A DNA stretch of 64,000 nt from positions 51,140 through 115,139 of the forward strand of contig NZ_AUMU01000017.1 in assembly GCF_000430845.1 (NCBI RefSeq). Direction: 5' to 3'. Positions 24,487-33,762 of this stretch are shown one piece after another. The stretch comes from Chryseobacterium gregarium DSM 19109 (GTDB lineage: Bacteria > Bacteroidota > Bacteroidia > Flavobacteriales > Weeksellaceae). Every line of letters starts with the position of its first letter. Position 1 is the stretch's first letter. A program made the translations under genes and the position numbers. The notes under the pieces are model-generated. The model was given only the letters and a program-made list of their open reading frames with translations, ran no database searches and was not told where the DNA came from.

Positions 24487-25875
24487 TTAAGGACAAGGTG
24501 CTCCGACAGGCATTCCATTATTATCTAAAGTTAAAGTATTAATAGCACCATTCATCTGTATGCGTTGTAAATTTATTTTTCCGGCTAAATTCATACTATT
24601 TAGTGTCTCAAAAAATAATTTTTCCAAACCTTTTTCATTCAGATCTCCTGCAGAATTTTTTATATATTTTGTTCCATTTAGTGAAGTATTAGACAATTCT
24701 GCTACTTTTCTACGGTACTTATTTTCAAACTGTGTCATCTGTGCAGAGGTAAAATTATAGCTTCCCCCTGTTCCCAAATCTGAAGCCGCACCTGTATATT
24801 GAATCACATAATGTATATACTGGACATTATTCGGACAGGTACTGCACCATTCTGCGGCAATCATTCCAAAATAGGCATCTTCAACATTGTTCTGTGCCGC
24901 GGCAAAACCGAATAGGGTCTCGGTAATATCTGGTGGTGAAAACATATGGGTTCCGGTAGCCGTATGGTTATGATAGCCGCCGTAGCCATCCGTAACGTCA
25001 TTGTATACTACTTTATGATTTGAGTTTACATCAGCAAGAACTATGGTCCCGTCTTTTTTCTCTTTAAAACCTATTTCTCCGGCATATATATTACCCAGAG
25101 TACTTAAAGCCTGCGCTTTTATACTGTTTATTCCCTGCTGTATGTTGGGTTTTGCAAGCATTGCTTTTGTTTTATCGCAGGGATTCTGGTTTTGTCTGGG
25201 ATTAAATCCGCCTCCGCCATGTAAAACCGGGCCTCCGCTCATTCCTCCTCCAAGTCCTCCCGCTCCTCCTGAACTTCCGTAATCAGCATAGGGGTTATAG
25301 AAAACATATGATGGTCCCGGAATAGATTGATAGATTGTGATTACCACTTCCTCAATATCCATCTCATGCATAGGCTCTCTTCCCTTTGAAAGTTGATTGG
25401 CATTATAGGCTCTCTGAAATTTGGAGAGAATACTCTGTACTTCCGGAAAATCATTTTTCAGGACACTGAAATTCACCCAGTCTCTTTCTGCATTGATCAT
25501 CCCGAGTAATGCAGCCTGTACAACCCCATCTTTCATAATAGGATAAACAATTCCTTTATTTGTATCACCATAGGTAAAACTTCTCAGATCGAAGTATACA
25601 TCTCCTGCCTGGTCATGAAATTTTTTGGAATAATCAGGATGCTTATCCATAAATGTCATGATAACGTTCATAAATGGTTCGTGGTAGCTTACATAGTCTG
25701 AGGAATTTTTTCCTGTGAGGCTTCCGGAATAAATAGTATTTTCAAATCTGTTGAAAGCTTTAATTCTCTCTCTGCCAGTCTGGTATTCTTCCTTCATAAC
25801 TTCATCAGTTCTGCAGGAATGTAGAGAAAAGGCTATGGCTGTTATCAGCAAAAACCTAATCATTTTCATGGTCAT
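24487..25875 (-). CDS. Lipoprotein with C-terminal JAMM/JAB-like metalloprotease motif
   Basis: A 462-residue lipoprotein (acylated Cys21 in SLHSC; starts at 25869 or 25863 are also possible). Residues 22-195 are an unrecognised helical domain. A Gly-rich linker (about 200-223) then leads to a C-terminal module that starts at NPCDKTKAML. The module contains Glu267 in AGEIGF, then HNH (His302, His304) and SPPD (Ser313, Asp316). The E ... HxHx8SxxD pattern resembles the JAMM/MPN+ zinc-metalloprotease signature, which has seven residues in place of eight. Residues 344-347 (CSTC) could bind metal. The last 150 residues recur as an orphan copy at 23284. A secreted peptidase or effector is likely; its target is unknown. 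Confidence 0.7.
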   Translation of the reverse strand: MTMKMIRFLLITAIAFSLHSCRTDEVMKEEYQTGRERIKAFNRFENTIYSGSLTGKNSSDYVSYHEPFMNVIMTFMDKHPDYSKKFHDQAGDVYFDLRSFTYGDTNKGIVYPIMKDGVVQAALLGMINAERDWVNFSVLKNDFPEVQSILSKFQRAYNANQLSKGREPMHEMDIEEVVITIYQSIPGPSYVFYNPYADYGSSGGAGGLGGGMSGGPVLHGGGGFNPRQNQNPCDKTKAMLAKPNIQQGINSIKAQALSTLGNIYAGEIGFKEKKDGTIVLADVNSNHKVVYNDVTDGYGGYHNHTATGTHMFSPPDITETLFGFAAAQNNVEDAYFGMIAAEWCSTCPNNVQYIHYVIQYTGAASDLGTGGSYNFTSAQMTQFENKYRRKVAELSNTSLNGTKYIKNSAGDLNEKGLEKLFFETLNSMNLAGKINLQRIQMNGAINTLTLDNNGMPVGAPCP

Positions 25876-26336
25876 AAATTTGTTTTTAAGTTGTTAAATA
25901 TAATATTTTATTTAATCACAAAAAAGTGATATTTTGATAATGTTTATTGCATAGATAATACTCAAGAAAATAATAAACTATATTAATTTGTCTCCATTAT
26001 TTTTTTTGAGGATTAAAGTTATTTTCATCGTGCTAAAATACAAAAAAACAATTAATAATTGTTTTTTTAATGATGTTCAAAATGAATTTATATTAAACTA
26101 TAATATAACTATCCAGTGAATGTATTGATATATATGCTTTATTTCATATTCTACATCCTTTGAACTTACCAATAAGAATGTTTAAATAATTCGGTTGAAT
26201 GCCCCATATTAATTCTCGTTCAAAACTCCATACATAGAGCAAATCTATTAAACTGCTCTTTTTAAAATCAAATTTTACGGCTACCTTTATTGTATTCAAA
26301 TATCAATTTACCATTATTAAAAAAATAAAAAGACTT
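25876..26336. other. AT-rich intergenic region
   Basis: 461 bases of very AT-rich DNA between the divergent lipoprotein and gapN genes. No gene of plausible length, tRNA or clear terminator is seen. Promoters for both flanking genes must lie here, but no full TTG-N20-TAnnTTTG match stands out. Confidence 0.6.
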
Positions 26337-27965
26337 ATGAGTTCAGAAAACACGACTTCATTTCATAACCTGTTCAAACCTGAAAACGAAATCCCTGAAG
26401 AATATAAAGTACCTGAAATCCATCAGCGCGTCTATCTCCTTAACGGAGAGCTGGTAGGCTGGAGCGGCGAGGTGACGGAAATTTATTCGCCGGTCTGTAT
26501 CCGTACGGAAAACGGACTGGAAAGAAAGCTGTTGGGAAGCATTCCGAACATCGGCCCGAAAGAGGCAATGGAGGTTCTGGAGGCTTCGGTAAAAGCCTAT
26601 AACAACGGGCTGGGCGAGTGGCCCACCATGTCCGTGGAAGGGCGTATTAAATGTATGCAGAAGTTCGTCTACCTGATGATCAAAGAACGTGACCTCATCA
26701 TTAAACTGCTGATGTGGGAGATCGGGAAAACGCTGGCTGATTCGACCAAGGAATTCGACAGGACGGTAGATTACATCAACCAGACGATTGATGCCTTAAA
26801 AGACCTGGACAGGGAATCGTCAAGATTTCAGCAGGCCGAAGGGACGATTGCCCAGATCAGAAGGGCACCACTTGGCGTGGTGCTGAGCATGGGACCGTTC
26901 AATTATCCCTTAAATGAAATTTTCACGACGCTGATCCCGGCACTGATCATGGGGAATACCATCCTGTTTAAGCTTCCCAAACATGGCGTTTTAGCACATT
27001 ACCCATTGTTAAAGGCGTTTAAAGAAGCCTTCCCGAAAGGAACCGTCAATACTTTATACGGAAAAGGAGCCGAGATCATCACCCCGATCATGGAAAGCGG
27101 GAAAGTAAACGTGCTGGCCTTTATCGGTTCCAGTAAAGTGGCCAACGGGCTGAAAAAACTGCATCCGAAAGTCAACCGTTTACGGGCGATCCTTAGCCTG
27201 GATGCAAAAAATGCAGCCATCGTGACCAAACATGCGAATCTGGATGTGGCAGTAAGCGAATGTATTTTAGGAGCCTTATCGTTTAACGGGCAGAGATGTA
27301 CGGCGCTTAAGCTGATCTTCGTTCAGAAAGAGGTGGCGGAAGAATTTACCCGGAAACTGACCGCTGCCGTTTCAGCCATGAAGGCCGGCCTGCCGTGGGA
27401 AAAAGACGTCAAGATCACCCCGCTTCCGGAAGTGAACAAACCGCCTTACCTGAAAGAATGTATTGACGATGCACTGGCGAAAGGCGCAAAAGTCCTGAAT
27501 GAAAACGGCGGGCTGACGGAGGAATCCTTTGTTTTTCCTGCCGTGGTATATCCGGTCAGCAGCGATATGAAACTGTATCATGAAGAACAGTTCGGTCCCG
27601 TTATTCCGGTCGTTCCTTTTGAAAATATTGAAGAGCCGATCGATTATCAGGTGAATGCTTCCCACGGGATGCAGGTAAGTATTTTCAGTGAAGATCCGAT
27701 GGAGGTTTCTCAACTGATTGATCCTTTTGTCAATCTGGTAAGCCGTGTGAACATCAATTGCCAGGCGCAACGGGGCCCTGACGTTTTCCCGTTCACCGGA
27801 AGAAAAGACAGTGCGGAAGGTACGCTTTCCGTTTTTGACGCGCTCCGTTCCTTCTCCATCCGTTCCCTGGTAGCGGCAAAAATTACGGATTCCAATAAAA
27901 CCCTGTTGAATACGATCGTCAGGGACCACGATTCAAATTTCCTAAGTACCGATTATATTTTTTAA
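26337..27965 (+). CDS. gapN: NADP-dependent glyceraldehyde-3-phosphate dehydrogenase (GapN-type ALDH)
   Basis: An aldehyde dehydrogenase superfamily protein of 542 residues, close to the non-phosphorylating GapN group. These oxidise glyceraldehyde 3-phosphate directly to 3-phosphoglycerate and make NADPH. The catalytic Cys321 sits in FNGQRCTALK, and the nucleotide-binding stretch GPFNYPLNE and FIGSSKVANG are present. The usual LELGGK segment with the general-base Glu instead reads LSLDAKN (286-292), so the base is not obvious. It is about 50 residues longer than classical GapN, mainly at the N-terminus. It has its own downstream terminator. Some other aldehyde could be the substrate. Confidence 0.8.
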   Translation: MSSENTTSFHNLFKPENEIPEEYKVPEIHQRVYLLNGELVGWSGEVTEIYSPVCIRTENGLERKLLGSIPNIGPKEAMEVLEASVKAYNNGLGEWPTMSVEGRIKCMQKFVYLMIKERDLIIKLLMWEIGKTLADSTKEFDRTVDYINQTIDALKDLDRESSRFQQAEGTIAQIRRAPLGVVLSMGPFNYPLNEIFTTLIPALIMGNTILFKLPKHGVLAHYPLLKAFKEAFPKGTVNTLYGKGAEIITPIMESGKVNVLAFIGSSKVANGLKKLHPKVNRLRAILSLDAKNAAIVTKHANLDVAVSECILGALSFNGQRCTALKLIFVQKEVAEEFTRKLTAAVSAMKAGLPWEKDVKITPLPEVNKPPYLKECIDDALAKGAKVLNENGGLTEESFVFPAVVYPVSSDMKLYHEEQFGPVIPVVPFENIEEPIDYQVNASHGMQVSIFSEDPMEVSQLIDPFVNLVSRVNINCQAQRGPDVFPFTGRKDSAEGTLSVFDALRSFSIRSLVAAKITDSNKTLLNTIVRDHDSNFLSTDYIF

Positions 27966-27990
27966 TCTGAAAATTTTTAATAAAAACCGG

Positions 27991-28016
27991 AACCTGCTGT
28001 AAGGCAGGTTTTTTTT
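27991..28016 (+). terminator. Terminator after gapN
   Basis: AACCTGC and GCAGGTT form a 7-bp stem with a 6-base loop, followed by eight T. It is closely related in sequence to the terminators at 11411, 12031 and 16067. Confidence 0.88.
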
Positions 28017-28058
28017 GTGTACCTTTTTTAAATAGGTTACTTTTATAAAAAATATCCC

Positions 28059-29051
28059 ATGATGAAATTTTGTTTTGCTTATCTGATTATCTTAATCCAT
28101 TGTTCTCTCACTGCACAGAATTTAATTCCTTTTAATGACAACGGCAAGTACGGGCTCTGCGATGTTGAAGGGAAAATTATATTAGACCCAATTTATGCCG
28201 ACACCAATTTCTTTTCGGCAAAAACCAATGGCTATTCTGTTAAAAAAGACGGGAAATACGGTTTATTGAATAAAGACCTGAAGACAGTCATTCCTTTTGT
28301 TTCTATTGAACCCATTACCGGAAATGACAATGGGTATGTTGTTTATTTCTCGGAAAATGAACTGCATTATTATTCTAAAACTTATCAATTGGTAAAAAAG
28401 AGAACGCTGGAACAGGCTCCTGATTCTTACGGTCCCGTAACGGCAGATTATTCTGCAGATACGCCGGATCATTTCACCAATGAGAAAGTCCTGGAACTGT
28501 TTAAAAAGAAATATCCTAAAAAAGGAAAATACAATGTGGTGTCCGCCAACAATACCTATTACAGCATTTGTTCAGAAAATGAAAACGGAAAATGTGTTTC
28601 TTTAGCGGTGTTCCTTCCCAAAACATCTGTTTTTTTAATCAATAATGAACAGAAAGAGTATCAGAGTGTCACCTGGAATCCCGGAACATCAATGTATTAT
28701 ATTTTAGTGAAGAGCGGAACAAAAGAATACATAATCGACCAGAATGAAAAGACGGTCTTTCCGGCAAAAGAATATGACAGGCTCTATGTTCTGAAAAATT
28801 ATATCGGGTATAAGGATAAAAATTCAGCTTCTAAAAAAAGCGTCACGCATTATTTCATCATCAGTTCAGGCGTAACTATCGAAAATAGATTTTCTTCTTT
28901 CGATCCTGTAAAAAGCCTGCTTATCAACGGGAAAAACTTTGATATCTTCAGAGCCAAAATCAATAATTATGATCTTCATCAATCACAGGATGTTTATATC
29001 GGAGAAAACGGGAAGCCGTATTTTAAAGCAGATTTTACGTTTGATAATTAA
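28059..29051 (+). CDS. Secreted WG-repeat protein
   Basis: A 330-residue exported protein with a signal peptide ending in SLTAQ near residue 19. Residues 25-80 hold WG-type repeats (NGKYGLCDVEGKIILDPIY and DGKYGLLNKDLKTVIPFV), a beta-rich repeat common in Bacteroidetes cell-surface proteins. The rest is less regular, with further KYGL-like segments degraded. No catalytic motif is seen. It is monocistronic and faces the alpha/beta hydrolase gene, with a shared bidirectional terminator between them. An in-frame ATG at 28062 is equally possible as start. Confidence 0.75.
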   Translation: MMKFCFAYLIILIHCSLTAQNLIPFNDNGKYGLCDVEGKIILDPIYADTNFFSAKTNGYSVKKDGKYGLLNKDLKTVIPFVSIEPITGNDNGYVVYFSENELHYYSKTYQLVKKRTLEQAPDSYGPVTADYSADTPDHFTNEKVLELFKKKYPKKGKYNVVSANNTYYSICSENENGKCVSLAVFLPKTSVFLINNEQKEYQSVTWNPGTSMYYILVKSGTKEYIIDQNEKTVFPAKEYDRLYVLKNYIGYKDKNSASKKSVTHYFIISSGVTIENRFSSFDPVKSLLINGKNFDIFRAKINNYDLHQSQDVYIGENGKPYFKADFTFDN

Positions 29052-29181
29052 TTACAGTGATCTTTATTGTTAATAGAAGGAGATTTTCAGGAGTGGAAGT
29101 TCTTACAGGGTATCAATAATGTTGCAGACCGCTAAAAATTTAAGACAATAAAATACAGCGGAAAAATAATTCATCACAATA

Positions 29182-29213
29182 AAAACGGTAAGCATCTTGA
29201 TGCTTACCGTTTT
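29182..29213. terminator. Bidirectional terminator between convergent genes
   Basis: A perfect 14-bp stem (29182-29195 with 29200-29213, loop CTTG) with A/T-rich flanks on both sides. It serves the WG-repeat gene and the alpha/beta hydrolase gene. Confidence 0.88.
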
Positions 29214-29237
29214 ATCGTTTATATATTAAACAGAAAG

Positions 29238-30068
29238 TTATATTTCAGTTAAGAACCTGCTGATAATGCTGTTCAGGTCGTCTGCATGGGTAATATTCAG
29301 TCCGTGCGGGGCCCCTTCGATAATTTTGAATTCATTGTTGGCAATTCCCTGGGCAGCCTGTTTACCGGCGGTTTCAATAGGAACTACCTTATCATCGTCA
29401 CCGTGTACAATCAGGGTTCTTACATTCACATTGCCGAGTTCAGGACGGAAATCCGTATTCGCCCAGCTTTCCGCACATTTGATGGTGGCAATCGGGTTGG
29501 CGCATGAAGCGATGGACCAGTCGTAATCGAGCTGTTTCTGGCTTACTGACTTTGAAAGCAGTCCGTAGTTGTAAAAATCTTTGTGGAATGATTCCAGGAA
29601 GGTAACGCGGTCGGTCTTTAAACTTTCCATAATCGTATCCAGCTTCTCCTGCGGAACACCATCCGGGTTGTCTTCTTTCTGTTTTACCACCGGGATAATG
29701 GAAGAAATCAGGGCTACTTTGTCTACGTTTTCAGAACCGTAGTTCGTCAGGTAACGGACCACTTCGCCGCCGCCCATGGAAAATCCGAAAAGGATTACAT
29801 TTTTCAGCTCCAGCTGAGAGATAAGGTCATGGAGATCCTGTGTAAGGCTGTCATAATCGTATCCGTCTGCCGTAGGGGATGATTTTCCGAAACCTCTTCT
29901 GTCGTACGAAATGACACGGTATCCTAAATTTAACAGTACGGGAATCTGCATTTCCCAGGATTTCCCGCTTAACGGCCATCCGTGGATCAGAATAATAGGT
30001 TGTCCGGATCCGAAATCCTCATAATAAAGCTCTACGTTCTGGTTGTTGCTTTTTGTGATGTAAGGCAT
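29238..30068 (-). CDS. Alpha/beta hydrolase (non-haem chloroperoxidase-like)
   Basis: A 276-residue alpha/beta-hydrolase with the catalytic triad in place: Ser97 in GFSMGG, Asp225 or Asp226 in HGDDDKVVP and His255 in GAPHGLN. The oxyanion-hole region is HGWPLSGKSWE. The sequence is closest to the group often named non-haem chloroperoxidase, whose members act as esterases and can make peracids. The true substrate is unknown. There is no signal peptide, so it should be cytosolic. It stands alone and is transcribed divergently from the first ECF sigma gene. Confidence 0.88.
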   Translation of the reverse strand: MPYITKSNNQNVELYYEDFGSGQPIILIHGWPLSGKSWEMQIPVLLNLGYRVISYDRRGFGKSSPTADGYDYDSLTQDLHDLISQLELKNVILFGFSMGGGEVVRYLTNYGSENVDKVALISSIIPVVKQKEDNPDGVPQEKLDTIMESLKTDRVTFLESFHKDFYNYGLLSKSVSQKQLDYDWSIASCANPIATIKCAESWANTDFRPELGNVNVRTLIVHGDDDKVVPIETAGKQAAQGIANNEFKIIEGAPHGLNITHADDLNSIISRFLTEI

Positions 30069-30155
30069 ATTAATATTTTTTGATGTCAGTCAGCAAACAC
30101 AAATATTAAGCCATCATAATCCGTTTATAAAAATTGAAAAATAAATGAGATTAAC

Positions 30156-30184
30156 TGTAACAAATTCTGAAAACGGCTACTAAC
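30156..30184 (+). promoter_or_regulatory. ECF-type promoter of the first sigma operon
   Basis: TGTAACA (30156-30162) and ACTAAC (30179-30184), with the GTAAC and CTAAC elements 23 bases apart. The same pair at the same spacing precedes the M4 peptidase gene (31608) and the second sigma gene (33763). It ends 18 bases before the start codon. Confidence 0.7.
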
Positions 30185-30202
30185 TGGTACACAGCCAAAG
30201 AA

Positions 30203-30706
30203 ATGCCTTCACCGGAAAAAGAATTCCTGGAGAAAATTGAGAAACATAAAGGTGTGATTTTCAAGATTTCCAAGATGTATATGAATAACCTGGACGACCA
30301 GAATGATCTCTATCAGGAGATCATCTATCAGGCATGGAAATCATACAGCAATTTTCAGAAGAAAAGCGAGTTTTCCACATGGCTTTACAGAACCGCCCTC
30401 AATACGGCGATTGTATTTCTCCGGAGCGAAAAAAAACGCAGCTTTATACAGAACCAGCATATAGAGAACCTCAGAGTTCATCAGGATTCCTATAATGATG
30501 CAGAAGACCTGAATATGAAAATGATGTATGAAGCCATCCAGCAGTTGAGCCCCATTGACAAAGCGCTTATTTTCTTTTTTCTGGAAGATTTCTCCGGAAA
30601 GGAAATAGCCAGGCAGCTGGGACTTACGGAAGTGAATGCAAGAGTGAAGCTCAACCGGGCAAAAGCCAAACTGAAAGAACTTATAGATAAACAAAGGGCT
30701 GTTTAA
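30203..30706 (+). CDS. ECF RNA polymerase sigma factor
   Basis: A 167-residue ECF sigma factor. Region 2 covers about 20-80 (LDDQNDLYQEIIYQAWKSY, then STWLYRTALNTAIVFLR) and region 4 covers about 108-160 (LSPIDKALIFFFLEDFSGKE, then GLTEVNARVKLNRAKAKLKE). It is paralogous to the sigma factor at 33812. Genes of this type usually autoregulate, and the promoter just upstream is shared with the paralogue and the M4 peptidase. It is followed 16 bases later by a membrane protein that is the likely anti-sigma partner. Confidence 0.88.
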   Translation: MPSPEKEFLEKIEKHKGVIFKISKMYMNNLDDQNDLYQEIIYQAWKSYSNFQKKSEFSTWLYRTALNTAIVFLRSEKKRSFIQNQHIENLRVHQDSYNDAEDLNMKMMYEAIQQLSPIDKALIFFFLEDFSGKEIARQLGLTEVNARVKLNRAKAKLKELIDKQRAV

Positions 30707-30722
30707 TACAAACACGTTAAGT

Positions 30723-31538
30723 ATGGAATTAGAAAACTTTAAAGAACTCTGGAACAGGGAAGAGCATAATCTTCCGGAAATTTCGCTGGAAAAGCAGGAC
30801 GAAATCCATTCCCCGCTGGAGATGATCCGGATCAATATGAAAACCGAATTCTGGCTGATGATCGTTACGCTGCCGGCTGTTCTCATCGGGTTTCCGTTTG
30901 CTACACAGGACTTTAACGTCAAAATGATCGCCGTCTTTGTTACTGTTCTTACTTTGGGGCTGGTGGTCTATTTTTATTCCAGGTTTTTAAAGCTGTATAA
31001 GATGCTGTCCAAAACCAGTATCAATACAAATTACGATCTGTTCAATATCAGAACCCAGCTTCTGGTTTCCAAAGAAATCTATATCTGTTATTATATCTCT
31101 TATATTCCGCTCGCATTTGTCTCTTCCCTGGAACAGATTAATTTTAAATTTAATCTTGATTATCACATTGCAATTTTCGGGATTACTTTCCTGATCGCTG
31201 TTTCGTTACTTTGTGTCATTATCAGATATTGGATTTATTATATGTACGGGAAATACATCAACGATGTCGTACGATTGGTGGATGAACTAAACGGCGTTGA
31301 ACTGATCCCCGAAAAAACCCGGAAAATTACCTGGTTTGAACGTTCCCAGAAGTTTTTCATGACCCGGTTCGGAATCCGTGGGAATATTCTTAATACAGTG
31401 ATCTGGTTTATCTTGGCATACCTCTTTATTATTATCTTTTTTTCACTGACTATTGCCGGGATTATTATACTTGGAGCAAAGTTCGGTTGGATTGACCTGC
31501 AGGTTCTCCTGAAAGCTTTGGACAGGAGTGATTCATAA
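30723..31538 (+). CDS. Integral membrane protein, putative anti-sigma partner
   Basis: A 271-residue membrane protein. A cytosolic N-terminal segment of about 45 residues (LENFKELWNREEHN, then a charged amphipathic stretch) precedes about four membrane helices, a long cytosolic loop and a final helix pair near 228-258. Position directly after an ECF sigma gene and the soluble, sigma-binding-like N-terminus suggest that it holds the sigma factor at the membrane. It does not match a standard zinc anti-sigma motif. The paralogue at 34330 is shorter by about 70 residues at the C-terminal end. Confidence 0.75.
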   Translation: MELENFKELWNREEHNLPEISLEKQDEIHSPLEMIRINMKTEFWLMIVTLPAVLIGFPFATQDFNVKMIAVFVTVLTLGLVVYFYSRFLKLYKMLSKTSINTNYDLFNIRTQLLVSKEIYICYYISYIPLAFVSSLEQINFKFNLDYHIAIFGITFLIAVSLLCVIIRYWIYYMYGKYINDVVRLVDELNGVELIPEKTRKITWFERSQKFFMTRFGIRGNILNTVIWFILAYLFIIIFFSLTIAGIIILGAKFGWIDLQVLLKALDRSDS

Positions 31539-31607
31539 TTTTATTGTATTTAACAAACGGTGTTGTGAAAATATCTGCTGCAAATTTTAAATAAAAGAAA
31601 ACCTTCC

Positions 31608-31636
31608 TGTAACATTTTCCTGTTTTTTCTACTAAC
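31608..31636 (+). promoter_or_regulatory. ECF-type promoter of the M4 peptidase gene
   Basis: TGTAACA (31608-31614) and ACTAAC (31631-31636), with GTAAC to CTAAC spacing of 23 bases, identical to 30156 and 33763. The start codon is 27 bases after the second element. Confidence 0.75.
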
Positions 31637-31662
31637 TGTCAGATTTAATCAAAAAAGTTACT

Positions 31663-33684
31663 ATGAAAAAAACAGTTACAATGGTTAGGGCATTGGTTTT
31701 TACATTTGCCATAGGTATGGCGCCGGTTTCCTATCTAAAAGCTCAGAAAAAAGACAAAACGGAAGTTTCCGTGAGAGATTTGCCAAAACGGATGATTACC
31801 TCTGCTCTGGGTAATTTCAGTGCTGATTTCAGCGGGCAGCAGGTCACGTCGGATTTCCTCGCCGGTCATCTTGCCCAATGGCTGGGCGCGGGCAGCGATC
31901 ACACTTTTTCTCTGGTAAAGACCTCAACGGATGAACTGGGGGTCCGGCATTCCGTTTATCAGCATTATTATAAAAATATAAAGGTTGCTGACGATCTGAT
32001 CCTGCTTCATGAAAAAAATGGGGAAATCACTTTTGTTAACGGAGAATTCATCGGGAACATTGATCTGGTTATTTCACAACCTCTTACACAGGCTGAGACA
32101 CAGAGTAAGGTACAACTGGATATGCGGGCCCCGGATATTACTTTTACGGATTTTGATCAGGTAATTGCCAAAGTGAATACAGGAAAGGAAGTGAAGCTGT
32201 ATTCAGCCTCTCAGATTAATGCGCTTTCATTAAAAACACTGCGCAGCTATATGTATTACATCGATAATGCCGGCGGCGGGGTTGTTAAAAAATTAGAAAA
32301 AATCCATCATCATACAGGAAAAGCTTCAGTAAGCCCTTTGCTCGATACTTCCTCTACCAGTGCAACCTATTATAAAGGGAATCAGCAGATTACCGTGGAT
32401 TCATATAACGGGTCTTACCGTCTGAAAGACAATACAAGAAACATCCATACCATGAATGGTTCCAGCTGGGACGGAAACGGTACTGCAGCCGGCGGCCTTA
32501 CAGGAAACATTACGGAGTATACCAATGCAACGGCCAACTTCACGTCGGCAGCTTTAAAAGCTCCTGTAGAAGTACACTGGGCTATGAAAACGGCTTATGA
32601 TTATTATCTGAACGTCCATAACAGAAACTCTTATGACGGGAACGGTTCAATCATCAGGAATTATTATAATATCAATTTTAACAGGGATACCACTACAGGT
32701 GCAGGCCAGGCCCCTGAAAGCGGAATAAACGCAGCGGCAATAGATACACAGGGCATTGTGGCTATGGTATACGGAAACGGGATATATCAGGGGCTTTCAG
32801 GATATTTCAATCCTTTTGTGGGAATCGATGTGGCGGGACATGAATATTCCCATCTCATGGTCAGCCGTACGGCCAATTTAGCTTATCAGGGAGAGTCAGG
32901 CGCATTAAACGAGTCTTTTGCAGACATGTTCGGTGCGGCTATCGAATTTTATTCTAATATTACGCCGAACTGGACCATAGGAGAGGGGATCCCTAATCCT
33001 GCCTTGGGATTCACCTACTTAAGGAGCATGTCCAACCCGAATTCCGGGCCTGCAGCATTGGCTTCCCAGCAGCCTGATACCTATCAGGGTACCTATTGGG
33101 TAGATCCTGCTAGTACAACGGATAACGGAGGCGTACATACCAACAGCGGTGTGGGCAATTACTGGTTTTACCTGTTGTCTGCGGGAGGCTCAGGAACCAA
33201 TGATCTCGGCCATGCGTTTAACGTCACCGGTATCACTCTACAGAAAGCAGAGAAAATCGCCTACCGTACTTTAGCAAATTATCTCACTCCGAACAGCCAG
33301 TTCGTTGATGCTTATACAGCCAGCAAGCAGGCGGTTGCAGATCTTTACGGTGCCACGGGAAATGAGCAGCAGCAGAATGTGAAAGCCTGGTACGCTGTGG
33401 GAATCGGCAATGGGTTACTGGCAACCCATGAGGTTAAAAATGATATTGAAAATCAGTTTTCGGTATTTCCGAATCCTGTTAAAAACGGGACTGTTACCAT
33501 TGAGAGCAATAAGAATGACGCGGGATTTGAAATTTATGATATTTCAGGAAAACTTATCAGAAAGTCTGAGAAGTTACAGAAAGGCGCCAACAGAATCAGC
33601 ATCAACGGAATTCTTAAAGGGGTTTACGTGATAAAAATAGGTTCAGATGGCAGTACCGTTTCCAAAAAAATGATTGTGGAATAA
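31663..33684 (+). CDS. Secreted M4 (thermolysin-like) metallopeptidase with T9SS sorting domain
   Basis: A 673-residue secreted zinc protease. It has a signal peptide (1-27), an FTP/PepSY-type propeptide region (about 50-170), and an M4 catalytic domain (about 295-590). The zinc ligands are His393 and His397 in HEYSH with catalytic Glu394, and Glu417 in LNESFAD. The C-terminus (about 598-673: FSVFPNPVKNG, YDISGKLI, GVYVIKI) is a type A T9SS sorting domain, so it should leave the cell by the type IX secretion system. It lies between two ECF modules and shares their promoter type, so it is a likely target of those sigma factors. Confidence 0.94.
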   Translation: MKKTVTMVRALVFTFAIGMAPVSYLKAQKKDKTEVSVRDLPKRMITSALGNFSADFSGQQVTSDFLAGHLAQWLGAGSDHTFSLVKTSTDELGVRHSVYQHYYKNIKVADDLILLHEKNGEITFVNGEFIGNIDLVISQPLTQAETQSKVQLDMRAPDITFTDFDQVIAKVNTGKEVKLYSASQINALSLKTLRSYMYYIDNAGGGVVKKLEKIHHHTGKASVSPLLDTSSTSATYYKGNQQITVDSYNGSYRLKDNTRNIHTMNGSSWDGNGTAAGGLTGNITEYTNATANFTSAALKAPVEVHWAMKTAYDYYLNVHNRNSYDGNGSIIRNYYNINFNRDTTTGAGQAPESGINAAAIDTQGIVAMVYGNGIYQGLSGYFNPFVGIDVAGHEYSHLMVSRTANLAYQGESGALNESFADMFGAAIEFYSNITPNWTIGEGIPNPALGFTYLRSMSNPNSGPAALASQQPDTYQGTYWVDPASTTDNGGVHTNSGVGNYWFYLLSAGGSGTNDLGHAFNVTGITLQKAEKIAYRTLANYLTPNSQFVDAYTASKQAVADLYGATGNEQQQNVKAWYAVGIGNGLLATHEVKNDIENQFSVFPNPVKNGTVTIESNKNDAGFEIYDISGKLIRKSEKLQKGANRISINGILKGVYVIKIGSDGSTVSKKMIVE

Positions 33685-33710
33685 CTTTATCCTACACGAC
33701 AGAAAAATGA

Positions 33711-33744
33711 AACCCGGCAGAATAAATTCTGCCGGGTTTTTTAA
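33711..33744 (+). terminator. Terminator after the M4 peptidase gene
   Basis: A perfect 12-bp stem (33711-33722 with 33727-33738, loop TAAA) is followed by a T-rich tail. Confidence 0.9.
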
Positions 33745-33762
33745 TTATTTTTCACAAAAAAA

